From assembly GCA_002698785.1 (NCBI GenBank), contig PAAG01000009.1, forward strand, positions 87,523 to 151,522: 64,000 nt of DNA, read 5' to 3'. Each line of letters begins with the position of its first letter. Within the stretch, counting starts at the first letter, position 1. The position numbers were made by a program, and so were the translations under genes. The stretch is from Verrucomicrobiales bacterium. Lineage in GTDB: Bacteria; Verrucomicrobiota; Verrucomicrobiia; Verrucomicrobiales; DEV007. The notes beneath the pieces were generated by a model. It made no database searches, was not told the origin of the DNA, and saw nothing but the letters and a program-made list of their open reading frames with translations. Below are positions 25,328-34,877 of this stretch, piece by piece.

Positions 25328-27847
25328 ATGCAGCCTCCCCCGATGCCTTTTCCGCCTATGACCCGAGAGCAGTTAGATGTTGTCGGCTATAGCGCCTTCC
25401 CTGGAAGGCGTGACGAGGCTATGTCGGCAGACGGAAAGTTGGCTCCTGAATGGCATGACCTTTTTGAGTCGATTCATCGACACGGGAATAGTGTCCTGAC
25501 GAACTGGAGAATCGTCGCAGCACGAATTTCCAGGGAGAGAGGAATGGCCTACCGACCGGCCAGTGTTGAGCCGGGTAGTATGGAAGGGTGGTCTCTTGAC
25601 CCCATTCCCTGGATTTTCTCCCCAGACGAGTGGGCCAAGCTCGAAAAGGGGATCTCTCAGCGGAGCCGGTTGTATGAAGCTCTGCTAGCGGATGTTTATG
25701 GGGAGCAGCGGCTGATGAAGGAAAAGGTCTTTCCAGCTGAGTTGGTTTTGTCGAACAAAGGCTATCTCCGAGCACTGCGGGATCTGACTCCTGGCAACGG
25801 GGTGGTCGGATTGGGATTGTGTGCATTCGATATCGCCCACGATCTGGCTGGTCAGTCTTTCGTGGTAAATGATCGGTTCGATTGTCCTTATGGGCTAGGA
25901 CTGGCTCTCGAGAACAGGACAGTGGTGAACAAAGTTCTGCCACGATTGTTCCGTCGATGTGGTGTCCAGAGGATTGGGCAGTTTTACGTGGACTGGTTTG
26001 AGAATTTGTCTGCATGCAGTCCGGCCGCCGGCAAGGCGCCGGTGATCGTCATTCTTGATTCTTCCACAAGCGGGGAAGACTCCGAGCTCAGCTTTCTTGC
26101 CAACTATTGCGGAATCGCGCGGGTGCACCCCTCAGATCTCACCGTGCGTGATGGCAGGGTCTGGATCAAGACTCTGGGAGGGCTGGTGGCTGTCGATGCC
26201 ATCTGGAAGATGAAGCCGGGCCGAATGGTCGATTCCCTCGAGACAGAAAAACCAGAGCGCCCTGGCGTGGCAGGTCTCTTTGAAGCAATGCGGGCTGGAT
26301 CCGTTGCCGTTGCGAGTCATCCAGGGGCTGAGGTTCTTCAATCTCCCGCGCTCTACCCTTATTTGCCCAAAATCTGCCGAGCATTGTTCGGTGAAGAGCT
26401 GCTCATCCCGCCGGTTGCCACATGGTGGTGTGGTCAGAAAAAGGAGCTTTCACATGTTCTTGCGAACCTTTCGAGAATGGTGATCAAGCCTGCGGGACAT
26501 CATCACGAGTTTCCGACATATTACGCAAGTCGATTGAGTGAAACTGAGCTTTCCGAACTCAGGGCGCAGATAGAAGCGAATCCGGCAGCATATGTTGGCG
26601 AAGAAGAACTTAACATTTCTACCGTGCCGACCTCACGTGGGGATGAGTTGGTTCCGCGAGGTGCCGTTCTCCGTACGTTTGCTTTTGTTCATCGGGAAGG
26701 GCATGCGCAAGTAATGCCGGGGGGATTGGCCCGAGTCAGCACTGCTGATGGAGCCTTTGTGTCGACTCGGACAAGCGGGGAATCAAAAGATGTCTGGGTG
26801 CGGTCGCCGGAGCAGGCAGAACCGTTCAGCATTGCTTCCGTTGTGGACAGCTCCCGGATCAAGGCGCCCGAGATTACGGCCAGTCGGACGGGAGAGAATC
26901 TTTTCTGGGCAGGTCGCTATGCTGAGCGGACCGATACCATTTCGCGATTCGCTACTAGAGCACTGGAGGGGCAAATACGGGGATTTTCTCTCGAGCCAGA
27001 CTTTGAGGCTGAGCACGAGAAGATTCTTCTATCTGTTCTGTTTCAGCTGTTCGAAGTGCCCCACAACCTCGATGCTGAGCCAGATCCCGAAAAGCGTCTG
27101 GGCCAGGTTCTGGTCGACCGGACGTCCATTGTTGGCATCACATACAACCTGGAACGGTTTCACAACGCTGCCCAGGCAACTTGGGAAGAGTGGTCTCCTG
27201 CCAGCATTCTCGCGATCGGCTCGTGCTACAATGGCTGGAAGACAGGAACAGAGAACATGGCTTCCAGTTTTCATCTCAGTTCGGTTGTCGAAACGCTTCA
27301 ACTGAATCTTGCCGCGTTTCTTGGCCTCAACCTTGATAGCATGACAAGGGACGAGGGCTGGGCACTTCTCGATGCCGGGAGGCGAATCGAACGAGCTTCC
27401 AATATCTGCAGCCTCCTTGATATCCTGTTGGGCAGCGGGTTCGAGGAAGACATGGAAACGCTCCTCAATGAGTCATTCCTTTTCATTCTCGACAGTGTTC
27501 GAACCTTCCAGAGTAAGTTCCACGAGATTCCTAAAACAGCCCTTACCTGGAGACTTCTGGTCGGTGAACCAGACTACCCAAGGTCTGTCAGGAACCTGCT
27601 TGGGCGCCTTGAGGAAGTGCTGAAAAAACTGCCTGATCCACCTCATCAGGCAGCGCCATGGACCCTTTTGTCACCGATGATTCAACAATTGGACACCTTC
27701 CTGGAGCAGTTCGATGCGGATTTGGATGCAGACATCTTTACTGTGGAAAAAGCCAGTGCAATGGTTAATCAGTTAGGGATGTTTTTCGCCAATCTTTCGG
27801 ACGAAATTACCGTGAGCTATTTCAGCCACGCTAAGAAGGGGCAATGA
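25328..27847 (+). CDS. ATP-grasp and alpha-E fusion protein
   Basis: The 839-residue protein fuses a second circularly permuted ATP-grasp module (about 1-490; PWIFSPDEWAKLEKGISQRSRL, FVVNDRFDCPYGLGLALENR, MVIKPAGHHHEFPTYYAS) to an alpha-E module (about 510-830; TGENLFWAGRYAERTDTISRF and LLDAGRRIERASNICSLLD). The first, separate pair in the same operon has the same two modules as two genes, so this is a paralogous set in fused form. In the ATP-grasp half the motif NDRFDCPYG replaces the EDNGRCPSG of the partner, suggesting divergence. It begins 11 bases after the DUF2126 gene and overlaps the next gene by four bases (ATGA). Confidence 0.9.
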   Translation: MQPPPMPFPPMTREQLDVVGYSAFPGRRDEAMSADGKLAPEWHDLFESIHRHGNSVLTNWRIVAARISRERGMAYRPASVEPGSMEGWSLDPIPWIFSPDEWAKLEKGISQRSRLYEALLADVYGEQRLMKEKVFPAELVLSNKGYLRALRDLTPGNGVVGLGLCAFDIAHDLAGQSFVVNDRFDCPYGLGLALENRTVVNKVLPRLFRRCGVQRIGQFYVDWFENLSACSPAAGKAPVIVILDSSTSGEDSELSFLANYCGIARVHPSDLTVRDGRVWIKTLGGLVAVDAIWKMKPGRMVDSLETEKPERPGVAGLFEAMRAGSVAVASHPGAEVLQSPALYPYLPKICRALFGEELLIPPVATWWCGQKKELSHVLANLSRMVIKPAGHHHEFPTYYASRLSETELSELRAQIEANPAAYVGEEELNISTVPTSRGDELVPRGAVLRTFAFVHREGHAQVMPGGLARVSTADGAFVSTRTSGESKDVWVRSPEQAEPFSIASVVDSSRIKAPEITASRTGENLFWAGRYAERTDTISRFATRALEGQIRGFSLEPDFEAEHEKILLSVLFQLFEVPHNLDAEPDPEKRLGQVLVDRTSIVGITYNLERFHNAAQATWEEWSPASILAIGSCYNGWKTGTENMASSFHLSSVVETLQLNLAAFLGLNLDSMTRDEGWALLDAGRRIERASNICSLLDILLGSGFEEDMETLLNESFLFILDSVRTFQSKFHEIPKTALTWRLLVGEPDYPRSVRNLLGRLEEVLKKLPDPPHQAAPWTLLSPMIQQLDTFLEQFDADLDADIFTVEKASAMVNQLGMFFANLSDEITVSYFSHAKKGQ

Positions 27848-28728
27848 GTGAGATACGATATAGGGTCCGCCACCTCACGCGGTACAGGTATACGGGGAGA
27901 ATCGATCTCTGCCACAGCCTGTGTCGGTTGGTTCCTCTTGAAAACGATACGCAGGAGTTGTTGTCCCACCGGCTCGACATCTCGCCCGATCCTCAGTTTC
28001 AGTCTGACCGAATGGACTACTTTGGGAATAATCGGCAATATTTTTCGATCCAGACCACGCACGAGCAGCTTGAGGTCGTTTCGAACTTCGCGATCACAAA
28101 GCGGATGGTGGAGAAGAAACTGCTACCGTCAGAATTGAATTGGGAGCAGATTCGCACTGCGATCGGGAAAACGGCGCAAGATGCGGAAGGGAACTGGTTA
28201 TTAGATTTTCTCATGCCGTCCCGGGCCTGCGTGATGACTCCTGAGATTGTCGAATTCGTCCAGCCTAGTCTTCTTCCCGATCTCGATGTGCTTGCATTAG
28301 TTCGAGAGCTCACCACACGGATTTACACCGAGTTTGAGTATGTCCCTGGCGCGACAGACAACTACACGCCGGTGGAGACTGTCCTGAAAAACAGAAAAGG
28401 AGTGTGCCAGGATTTCGCCCATGTCCTCCTGACCTGTCTTCGGCATCTGAAAATTCCGGCACGGTATGTGAGCGGTTATCTGGAAACTCTTCCGCCTCCG
28501 GGCGAGGAAAAGCTTCAGGGAGCCGATGCGACTCATGCATGGATCGAAGCATACACACCGAAGACAGGATGGGTGGGATTTGACCCGACAAATGACATGC
28601 TCGCCGCCGAGCAGCACTTGAAGCTTGCTCATGGGCGCGATTATTTTGACGTGCAGCCGCTCAAAGGGATTTTCGTAGGAAGCAGCAGGCAGAAGCTCTC
28701 AGTTGAGGTGGATGTTGAACGATTCTAA
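27844..28728 (+). CDS. Transglutaminase-like cysteine peptidase family protein
   Basis: The 294-residue protein has the bacterial transglutaminase N-terminal domain (YRVRHLTRYRYTGRIDLCHSL) and a core with the triad Cys188 (RKGVCQDFAHVLLTC), His231 (ATHAWIEAYTPK) and Asp247 (GWVGFDPTND). It is the short form of the family, without DUF2126, and closes the operon. Its start overlaps the stop of the ATP-grasp/alpha-E fusion by four bases, so their levels are probably matched. The set ATP-grasp, alpha-E and transglutaminase is predicted to make and trim a peptide or protein modification. Confidence 0.93.
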   Translation: MSEIRYRVRHLTRYRYTGRIDLCHSLCRLVPLENDTQELLSHRLDISPDPQFQSDRMDYFGNNRQYFSIQTTHEQLEVVSNFAITKRMVEKKLLPSELNWEQIRTAIGKTAQDAEGNWLLDFLMPSRACVMTPEIVEFVQPSLLPDLDVLALVRELTTRIYTEFEYVPGATDNYTPVETVLKNRKGVCQDFAHVLLTCLRHLKIPARYVSGYLETLPPPGEEKLQGADATHAWIEAYTPKTGWVGFDPTNDMLAAEQHLKLAHGRDYFDVQPLKGIFVGSSRQKLSVEVDVERF

Positions 28729-28764
28729 AGATCCGTGTAATTTCTGCCTTGCCTCGCGAACTGT

Positions 28765-30771
28765 TTGGCTGGATCGCTAAGGACTGTGATTTCGATCTCC
28801 GATTTCGGGAGCCTGTCCCATTCTCTGTCTCGCACGACTTCCGAATTTTTCGGCGTGAGTGGTGCGCTGTCGAAATTGAAGGACTTCGAGTTTCGTCCGC
28901 AACAGCAACAGATGGCTGTGGCAGTAGCCAGGGCATTGGAGGAAGAAAGGCCTCTTGTGGTGGAAGCGGGAACCGGCGTCGGGAAATCTCTTGCCTACCT
29001 GGCCCCCGCTGTTCATAAGGCATTGGATGAGAAGCGAAAGGCAATTATTTCTACGCACACGATTAATCTGCAGGAGCAGTTGATCGTGAAAGATATTCCG
29101 CTTCTCCAATCGGTGGTTTCCGATCCGTTTAATGCACTTTTGCTGAAGGGCCGCCGAAATTATGTCTGCCCGGCTCGCCTCCAGATCGCTCTGTCAGGAG
29201 GAGGGGAGATGTTCACTTCCTCAGAGCTTGAGGAAGTGAAAGCGATCTGGGAGTGGGCGGAGAAATCGAAAGATGGTACGCTGAGCGAACTCGATTTCAC
29301 GCCTTCGACTCGTGTATGGTCTCAGGTTTGCAGTGAAACCCATATCTGCACTCCGAAGCGCTGTGGCCCGACCGGGAAATGTTTTTACCAGGAAGTGAGA
29401 AAGAGAGTCGCCGAGGCTGATGTGCTGGTGGTCAATCACACGCTGTTTTTTACACTTCTGAACAGCCAGGCCGAATTTACCGAATCGGGCGAAGGTTTCT
29501 TGTTTCCCGGTGATTTTCTGATCTTCGATGAGGCCCATACCTTAGAGCAGGTAGCCGCCAGGCAGCTCGGTCTTTCGATTTCCCAGACAGGAATGAAGTT
29601 CGATCTGCAGCGGCTCTACAATCCGAAAAGCAGGAAGGGCCTGTTCCAGATGACGGGCGATAGCGCTGGTCGAAGGCTCACCCTGAAATTGCTCGATGAC
29701 ATCGACGAGTTTTTCGATCAAGTCGAAGAGGCTTGCACTTGGGGAGAGTATGGTCGCGAGTTTCGGATCCGGGATCCCGAATTTGTAGAGGATTCATTGG
29801 GAGGTGGCTTGATCGAAGTGAGCCGAAGAGCCCGTGCCATGGCCGACTTGGCCGACGATACCACAAAGGTCGAGCTCGGAGAGCTGGCCCGTCGCCTCAA
29901 CGACTGCAGGGCAGGATTGGCGACGTTTCTGGATCAGAGCGATGACGGCTCGGTGTATTGGGTGGAGAAGAGTGATCGGGAATCCATCAGCTTGAATGCT
30001 GCTCCCATTGATGTGTCCGAACTGCTGGGACCGGTGTTTTTCGATCGGGATCGCCCCTGTGTCTTCACTAGTGCGACGTTGGGGATCGGTGATCGTGATC
30101 TGGGATATTTCCGGAATCGGGTAGGTGCCACCGAAGTGGAAGCCATTCAGATAGGCAGCCCGTTTGATTACGCGAAACAGATGACGATTCACCTCGTCAA
30201 GAAGATGCCGCAGCCGTCTGAGTCAGGATATGAGAAGGCATTGGAGAAATGGGTTTCGCATTTCGTGAAGAAATCGAAAGGTCGAGCTTTCGTCCTGTTT
30301 ACCAGCTACAAGCTCCTTCAAAGTCTGGCTCGGTCGATGGAAGGCTTTTTCAGTGACATGGGCATTCAGCTACTCGTTCAGGGAAAGGGGCGTCCGCGAG
30401 GTCAGTTGATACAAGAGTTCAAAGAGGACGAAACGAGTGTTTTGTTCGGGACAGACAGCTTCTGGACAGGAGTTGATGTGCCGGGTGACGCGTTGACAAA
30501 TGTGATTATCACTCGGCTTCCTTTTGCAGTGCCGGATCATCCCCTGACGCAGGCACGGCTGGAATACATCGAGGAGAGAGGTGGAAATTCCTTCATGGAT
30601 TACAGCGTTCCAGAGGCAATCCTGAAGCTCCGCCAGGGAGTGGGACGCTTGATCCGTAGCGAGGATGACGAAGGAATGGTCGTGCTTCTCGACAACAGAA
30701 TTCTGACAAAGCGGTACGGGAAAGCGTTCTTGAGTGCGCTTCCAGATGCGCCAATATCCATCGAAGAGTAA
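28765..30771 (+). CDS. dinG: DinG/XPD-type ATP-dependent DNA helicase
   Basis: The protein (668 residues from a TTG at 28765; a GTG at 28786 is an alternative) has Walker A VEAGTGVGKS with Lys74 and DEAH at 255-258 (IFDEAHTLE). It carries the iron-sulfur region of this family, with cysteines in NYVCPARLQ, SETHICTPKRC and PTGKCFYQE. The second helicase half has FVLFTSYKLLQSLA, VLFGTDSFWTGVDVPG and LRQGVGRLIRS. It is thus a superfamily 2 5'-3' helicase of the DinG/YoaA group, probably acting on D-loops, R-loops or G-quadruplexes. The length is within the family range. It follows the transglutaminase gene by 36 bases without an obvious terminator. Gene symbol by family only. Confidence 0.9.
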   Translation: MAGSLRTVISISDFGSLSHSLSRTTSEFFGVSGALSKLKDFEFRPQQQQMAVAVARALEEERPLVVEAGTGVGKSLAYLAPAVHKALDEKRKAIISTHTINLQEQLIVKDIPLLQSVVSDPFNALLLKGRRNYVCPARLQIALSGGGEMFTSSELEEVKAIWEWAEKSKDGTLSELDFTPSTRVWSQVCSETHICTPKRCGPTGKCFYQEVRKRVAEADVLVVNHTLFFTLLNSQAEFTESGEGFLFPGDFLIFDEAHTLEQVAARQLGLSISQTGMKFDLQRLYNPKSRKGLFQMTGDSAGRRLTLKLLDDIDEFFDQVEEACTWGEYGREFRIRDPEFVEDSLGGGLIEVSRRARAMADLADDTTKVELGELARRLNDCRAGLATFLDQSDDGSVYWVEKSDRESISLNAAPIDVSELLGPVFFDRDRPCVFTSATLGIGDRDLGYFRNRVGATEVEAIQIGSPFDYAKQMTIHLVKKMPQPSESGYEKALEKWVSHFVKKSKGRAFVLFTSYKLLQSLARSMEGFFSDMGIQLLVQGKGRPRGQLIQEFKEDETSVLFGTDSFWTGVDVPGDALTNVIITRLPFAVPDHPLTQARLEYIEERGGNSFMDYSVPEAILKLRQGVGRLIRSEDDEGMVVLLDNRILTKRYGKAFLSALPDAPISIEE

Positions 30772-30786
30772 TCCCCGCGTTGTCAC

Positions 30787-31698
30787 ATGCCCTATTTCGA
30801 TCCTCAGGTTAACGGCTACGCCGGAGTCGATTTCTGCTCTTTGAACCTGACTCAAGAAGATTTGCGAAAAGCGTGTGAGGCCATCAGGGCGGATGGGATC
30901 GAGGGTATTCTCGCGACGGTTATCACTGACTCGATTGAATCACTGTCGACGAAGCTCAGTCAGATGGTTCGTTTCCGGGAGGCCGATCGTTTCATCGCTG
31001 AAACGATTCGTGGATTCCATGTGGAAGGGCCCTTTATCAATCCTGCCCAGGGATACGTGGGGGCGCATCCGGCTTCCGAGGTGAAACCCGCAAACGCTGA
31101 TGATGCATCCCGTCTTCTGGATGCAGGGGAGGGGCTTGTGCGTCTAATGACACTTGCCCCGGAATACGACGTGAATTTTGAAACGACCCGATTCTTGGTG
31201 GATCAGGGTGTCACAGTTTCGGCGGGGCACTGTGATCCAGACCTCACGACACTTCAGGGTTCGATCGATGCAGGGCTTGCGATGATCACTCATCTTGGGA
31301 ACGGATGTCCTGTGACCCTGGCGAGGCACGATAATTTCATTCAACGTGTCCTTTCGGAGGCTGAGCGGCTCTGGATCAGTTTTATTCCCGATGGTGCCCA
31401 CGTTCCCTTTTTTGCCTTGAGAAATTACCTCAAGCTGATCGATATCGAAAAAATTGTTTTCACTACCGATGCCATTATGGCGGCGGGGTTGGGGCCGGGA
31501 GTTTACGAACTTTCGGGGGCCCCGGTGGAGATCGATGAGAATGGTGTGGCACGGCGTCCGGGCTTAGAAAACCTTGCTGGGTCTACCATCAGGGGGCACG
31601 AAGTTGTTAAGAATTTACAAGAGAAACTTGGTTTTTCTGACGCAGAGGTGGATCTGGTCTTCGGGGAAAATGCGAGGAGAGCTGTTGGGCTTTCCTGA
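30787..31698 (+). CDS. NagA-like N-acetylglucosamine-6-phosphate deacetylase
   Basis: The 303-residue amidohydrolase has the NagA signature order: FDPQVNGYAGVDF at the start, GFHVEGPFINP with GAHP (metal-binding Glu), SAGHCDP, THLGNGC, PDGAHVP and VFTTDAIMAAG, whose Asp is the expected catalytic residue, then STIRGHEVVKNL near the end. It would remove acetate from GlcNAc-6-phosphate in the cytoplasm. It is some 70-80 residues shorter than typical NagA because the N-terminal strands of the small beta-sandwich domain are absent; the frame starts straight at the barrel. No amino-sugar genes flank it, so another N-acyl substrate is possible. Confidence 0.82.
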   Translation: MPYFDPQVNGYAGVDFCSLNLTQEDLRKACEAIRADGIEGILATVITDSIESLSTKLSQMVRFREADRFIAETIRGFHVEGPFINPAQGYVGAHPASEVKPANADDASRLLDAGEGLVRLMTLAPEYDVNFETTRFLVDQGVTVSAGHCDPDLTTLQGSIDAGLAMITHLGNGCPVTLARHDNFIQRVLSEAERLWISFIPDGAHVPFFALRNYLKLIDIEKIVFTTDAIMAAGLGPGVYELSGAPVEIDENGVARRPGLENLAGSTIRGHEVVKNLQEKLGFSDAEVDLVFGENARRAVGLS

Positions 31699-31803
31699 TC
31701 AAAGAGTAAACCACCGCATCATTCGTACATTCGGTACGGGTTTTGCTTGAATTAGGAGTGGTTTTCTTGGCGGTTTCCCGTAACATGAAACACGCCGAAC
31801 TCG

Positions 31804-33558
31804 ATGCCCGAGACTCGACACAGCATGAACCGTAGACTCGCCGGAATTCTCATTCCGGTTTTTTCTCTTCGTGGGGTAGATGATTTAGGAATTGGAGATG
31901 TTTCTTCTCTCCATGAATTTATCGGATTTGCCTCAGACACTGGATTTGGATTTGTTCAACTGCTCCCTATCACGGAGACGGGGCCGGACAATAGTCCCTA
32001 CAACGCAATCAGTTCCGTCGCGATAGATCCGATGACGCTCGACTGCACGCCGAGTGGTCTCAAAGACCTCTCTCAGGAAGCATTCGACGAAGTCATGGCG
32101 GACTACGACTTGGAGGCTTTGAACCAAGGGAGTGTTCAGTACACCCAAGTCAGGGAATTGAAGCATCGCCTCCTCCATAAGGCGTTTGATAGTTTTTGTG
32201 ACACGGTTTTAGGGAAGGTCGACTTGCGTGCAGATGCTTTTGCGAAATTCTGCAAATCAGAGTCTGGATGGCTGAATGACTATTGCCTTTTCCGGTTCCT
32301 GATGGACAAGCAGGGAGGGAGTCAGGTCTGGCATCAGTGGCCTGAAGACTGGCAGACAAAAGAGAGTGCCCTCAACTACGTGATGGATCTGGCGAAATCC
32401 GATCCTGATGGAGTCGATCGCGATCTCCAATACTACGCCTACGTCCAATGGGTCGCTTTCAGCCAGTGGAAAGAGGTGGCGGATTACGCTGCTTCGAAGG
32501 ATGTCAGCTTGATGGGTGATATTCCGTTCGGGGTTAGCCTCTACAGCTGCGACGTCTGGGCAGAGAGGGAGATTTTCGACATGGACTGGTATGGTGGCGC
32601 GCCACCTGAGAAGCTGTTCAAAGACGATCTGTTCGTTCAGAAATGGGGGCAGAACTGGGGCATACCGCTTTACAACTGGGACAAGCTCGAAGAGCGGGAC
32701 TACGATTGGTGGCGACAGAGAGTCAGTAAGACCACTGAGATCTTCGGGATGTTCCGTGTGGATCACGCTCTCGGATTCTATCGAATTTATGCTTTTCCGT
32801 GGAATCCTGTCCACAATGGTGAGTTTCTTGAATTGAACCAGGAGCAAGCCGCTGCTCGATGCGGTGGGCGTGAGCCCGGTTTCAAGCCTCGTGCTGATGA
32901 CTCCTACGAGTCGAGCCAAAAGAATCGCGAAGAAGGGGAGAAGTATCTCCGAGTTCTGCAGGAAGCCGCAGGTGACGCTGAAATCATCGCTGAAGACCTT
33001 GGCACGGTTCCCGACTACGTGCGGCCTTCCCTCGCAGAGCTTGGTATTGCTGGGATGAAGGTTCCGCAGTGGGAGTTTACCGACGGACACGTCTCCTCAG
33101 GATTGCACTATCCTGCGTGTTCGTTTGCAGCCTATGCGACTCACGACCATTTTCCGATGAAACCCCAATGGGATCAGGCATTGAACCAAATGTCACAGTC
33201 GGAACACGAAAGCCCTGAGTGGTGGGAAGCTCGCAATTTCCTTGAGACTCTGATCGCGTTTGCCGGAATCGAGAAACCCGGTGGCGAGATCCCTTCCTAT
33301 GGTCCCGAGGTGTGGGGGCAGCTTCTTCGGGCGCTCTGCTTTTCGAATTCTGACCGCGTAGCGGTGATGATGAACGACTTTCTCATGTCAGAGGATCGCA
33401 TCAATGTTCCTGGAGTTATGGATGGAACGAATTGGAGCTACCGGCTTGATGTTTCTGCGAAAGAACTTTCAGTAGATCCTGAATACTGGGAACTTCGAGA
33501 GAGCCTAAAAAACGTGTTGAATGAAAGCAGCCGTTCGCGAAGGGTGGGCGACTTTTAA
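31804..33558 (+). CDS. malQ: 4-alpha-glucanotransferase (GH77, amylomaltase)
   Basis: The protein, 584 residues from the ATG at 31804 or 577 from the one at 31825 (MNRRLAGIL), has the GH77 landmarks. These are LPITETGPDNSPYNAISSVA, the FGVSLYSCDVWA loop, the nucleophile region MFRVDHALGFYR, the acid/base IIAEDLGTVPDYV, and ATHDHFPM. It moves maltodextrin chains between glucans in glycogen or maltose metabolism in the cytoplasm. Length is close to plant-like DPE1/bacterial MalQ. The 105 bases upstream hold no evident terminator and only a weak TTGCTT promoter-like element. Confidence 0.92.
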   Translation: MPETRHSMNRRLAGILIPVFSLRGVDDLGIGDVSSLHEFIGFASDTGFGFVQLLPITETGPDNSPYNAISSVAIDPMTLDCTPSGLKDLSQEAFDEVMADYDLEALNQGSVQYTQVRELKHRLLHKAFDSFCDTVLGKVDLRADAFAKFCKSESGWLNDYCLFRFLMDKQGGSQVWHQWPEDWQTKESALNYVMDLAKSDPDGVDRDLQYYAYVQWVAFSQWKEVADYAASKDVSLMGDIPFGVSLYSCDVWAEREIFDMDWYGGAPPEKLFKDDLFVQKWGQNWGIPLYNWDKLEERDYDWWRQRVSKTTEIFGMFRVDHALGFYRIYAFPWNPVHNGEFLELNQEQAAARCGGREPGFKPRADDSYESSQKNREEGEKYLRVLQEAAGDAEIIAEDLGTVPDYVRPSLAELGIAGMKVPQWEFTDGHVSSGLHYPACSFAAYATHDHFPMKPQWDQALNQMSQSEHESPEWWEARNFLETLIAFAGIEKPGGEIPSYGPEVWGQLLRALCFSNSDRVAVMMNDFLMSEDRINVPGVMDGTNWSYRLDVSAKELSVDPEYWELRESLKNVLNESSRSRRVGDF

Positions 33559-33645
33559 CGCAGCCGATTTCCAAACGGCCATCATTTCCTCCAGAAAGTT
33601 TTTCACGTATTTACCAAATAAGAAACCAACCCACCTCACAAAGCC

Positions 33646-34629
33646 ATGACCCAACCCATTCGAGTCGCAGTCACCGGAGCAGCCGGTCAAATCGGTTACG
33701 CACTTCTTTTTCGCATCGCCAGCGGTGCCATGTTTGGACCCGATCAGAAGGTTGCTTTGAATCTCATTGAGATCGAGCCAGCTATGAAGGCTCTGGAAGG
33801 CGTTGTGATGGAGCTGGATGACTGTGCTTTTCCTTTGCTGGACGATATCGTCGCGACCTCCGATCTGAACACTGGTTTCACCGATGTGAACTGGTCGCTT
33901 CTCGTCGGCAGTGTTCCTCGCAAGGCAGGTATGGAAAGAAAAGATCTGCTGGGCATCAACGGAAAGATCTTCACTGGCCAGGGGCAGGCGATTGCCAGCA
34001 ACGCGGCCTCCGACGTTCGGACGCTTGTCGTGGGTAACCCATGCAATACGAATTGTCTGATCGCGATGAACAGTGGTTCGGATATTCCTGCCGACCGGTG
34101 GTTTGCCATGACTCGGCTCGATGAAAACCGGGCAAAGACGCAGTTAGCGCAGAAGGCTGGCGTTCATGTAAGCGAAGTGTCGAACATGACAATCTGGGGA
34201 AATCACTCCGCGACCCAGTATCCTGATTTTTACAACGCGAAGATTGGTGGTGTTTCGGCTGCGGAAAAGATCTCCGATGAGGAGTGGCTGCAAGGCCCGT
34301 TCATCGAGACGGTTCAGAAGCGCGGTGCTGCGATCATTCAAGCCCGTGGCCTTTCATCCGCTGCTTCGGCTGCCAACGGGGTAGTGGACACGGTGAAAAA
34401 CCTCACGACTCCAACTCCAGAGGGTGATTGGAACAGTGTTTGTGTCTGTTCTGACGGTTCCTATGGCGTAGATGAAGGTCTTATCTCTTCTTTCCCCATT
34501 CGCAGCGACGGCGAAAAGTGGGAAATCGTTCAGGATGTTCCGGTTAACGATTTCAGTAAGGAAAAAATCGAGACATCGGTACAGGAACTGCGAGAGGAGC
34601 GAGAAGCTGTCTCAGACCTGCTTCCTTGA
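33646..34629 (+). CDS. mdh: Malate dehydrogenase
   Basis: The 327-residue protein shows the NAD loop [67 protein letters not shown] and the catalytic [12 protein letters not shown] histidine. The length and motif set are those of the cytosolic/chloroplast-like MDH group (about 325-330 residues), an enzyme of the TCA cycle that interconverts malate and oxaloacetate. The leader AACCAACCCACCTCACAAAGCC has no Shine-Dalgarno sequence. It precedes the PKS-NRPS gene by about 250 bases but is separated from it by its own promoter and terminator signals. Confidence 0.95.
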   Translation: MTQPIRVAVTGAAGQIGYALLFRIASGAMFGPDQKVALNLIEIEPAMKALEGVVMELDDCAFPLLDDIVATSDLNTGFTDVNWSLLVGSVPRKAGMERKDLLGINGKIFTGQGQAIASNAASDVRTLVVGNPCNTNCLIAMNSGSDIPADRWFAMTRLDENRAKTQLAQKAGVHVSEVSNMTIWGNHSATQYPDFYNAKIGGVSAAEKISDEEWLQGPFIETVQKRGAAIIQARGLSSAASAANGVVDTVKNLTTPTPEGDWNSVCVCSDGSYGVDEGLISSFPIRSDGEKWEIVQDVPVNDFSKEKIETSVQELREEREAVSDLLP

Positions 34630-34690
34630 ATTTTTCGTTATTTTAGAAATAATTATAATCAAAGTAACCTAATCCGCTACCCATAGCCTG

Positions 34691-34719
34691 TTGACTCTCT
34701 GCCGCTTCTTGCTTATATC
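34691..34719 (+). promoter_or_regulatory. Sigma-70-like promoter in the leader of the PKS-NRPS gene
   Basis: TTGACT (34691-34696) and TATATC (34714-34719) are separated by exactly 17 bases. A transcript would begin near 34726, about 150 bases ahead of the synthase start. It lies in AT-rich sequence after mdh. A second -10-like TATACT lies at 34742-34747 without a good -35. Confidence 0.6.
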
Positions 34720-34725
34720 CTCATC

Positions 34726-34854
34726 CCTCATTATAAAGGGGTATACTTTGCCGCAGAGGACGAGAATTGAGGCGGACAGCGAGTAAGTTTTCTAAATTCC
34801 CAGTCGACGAATTTTTAGCGAAAGAGCGTGATGCTCTTTCGCCTTTCCTTTTTT
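34726..34854 (+). ncRNA. Candidate small RNA or attenuator leader upstream of the PKS-NRPS gene
   Basis: The segment is bounded by a good promoter upstream and a strong intrinsic terminator downstream, giving a transcript of about 129 nt that ends before the synthase start codon at 34878. It contains internal pairing possibilities (CCGC with GCGG around 34752-34775, and AAATT/AATTT near 34794-34815) and no convincing coding frame. It could be an independent small RNA, or an attenuated 5' leader in which the terminator decides whether the 12-kb synthase gene is read. I recognise no known RNA family in it. Confidence 0.4.
34818..34854 (+). terminator. Intrinsic terminator hairpin ahead of the PKS-NRPS start
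   Basis: A perfect 10-bp stem GCGAAAGAGC / GCTCTTTCGC (34818-34827, 34833-34842) closes a five-base loop and is followed by a pyrimidine tract ending in six T (34849-34854). It ends 23 bases before the synthase ATG, so a transcript from the upstream promoter must read through it. Confidence 0.85.
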
Positions 34855-34877
34855 GATACAAGTATTTGAACAACATC

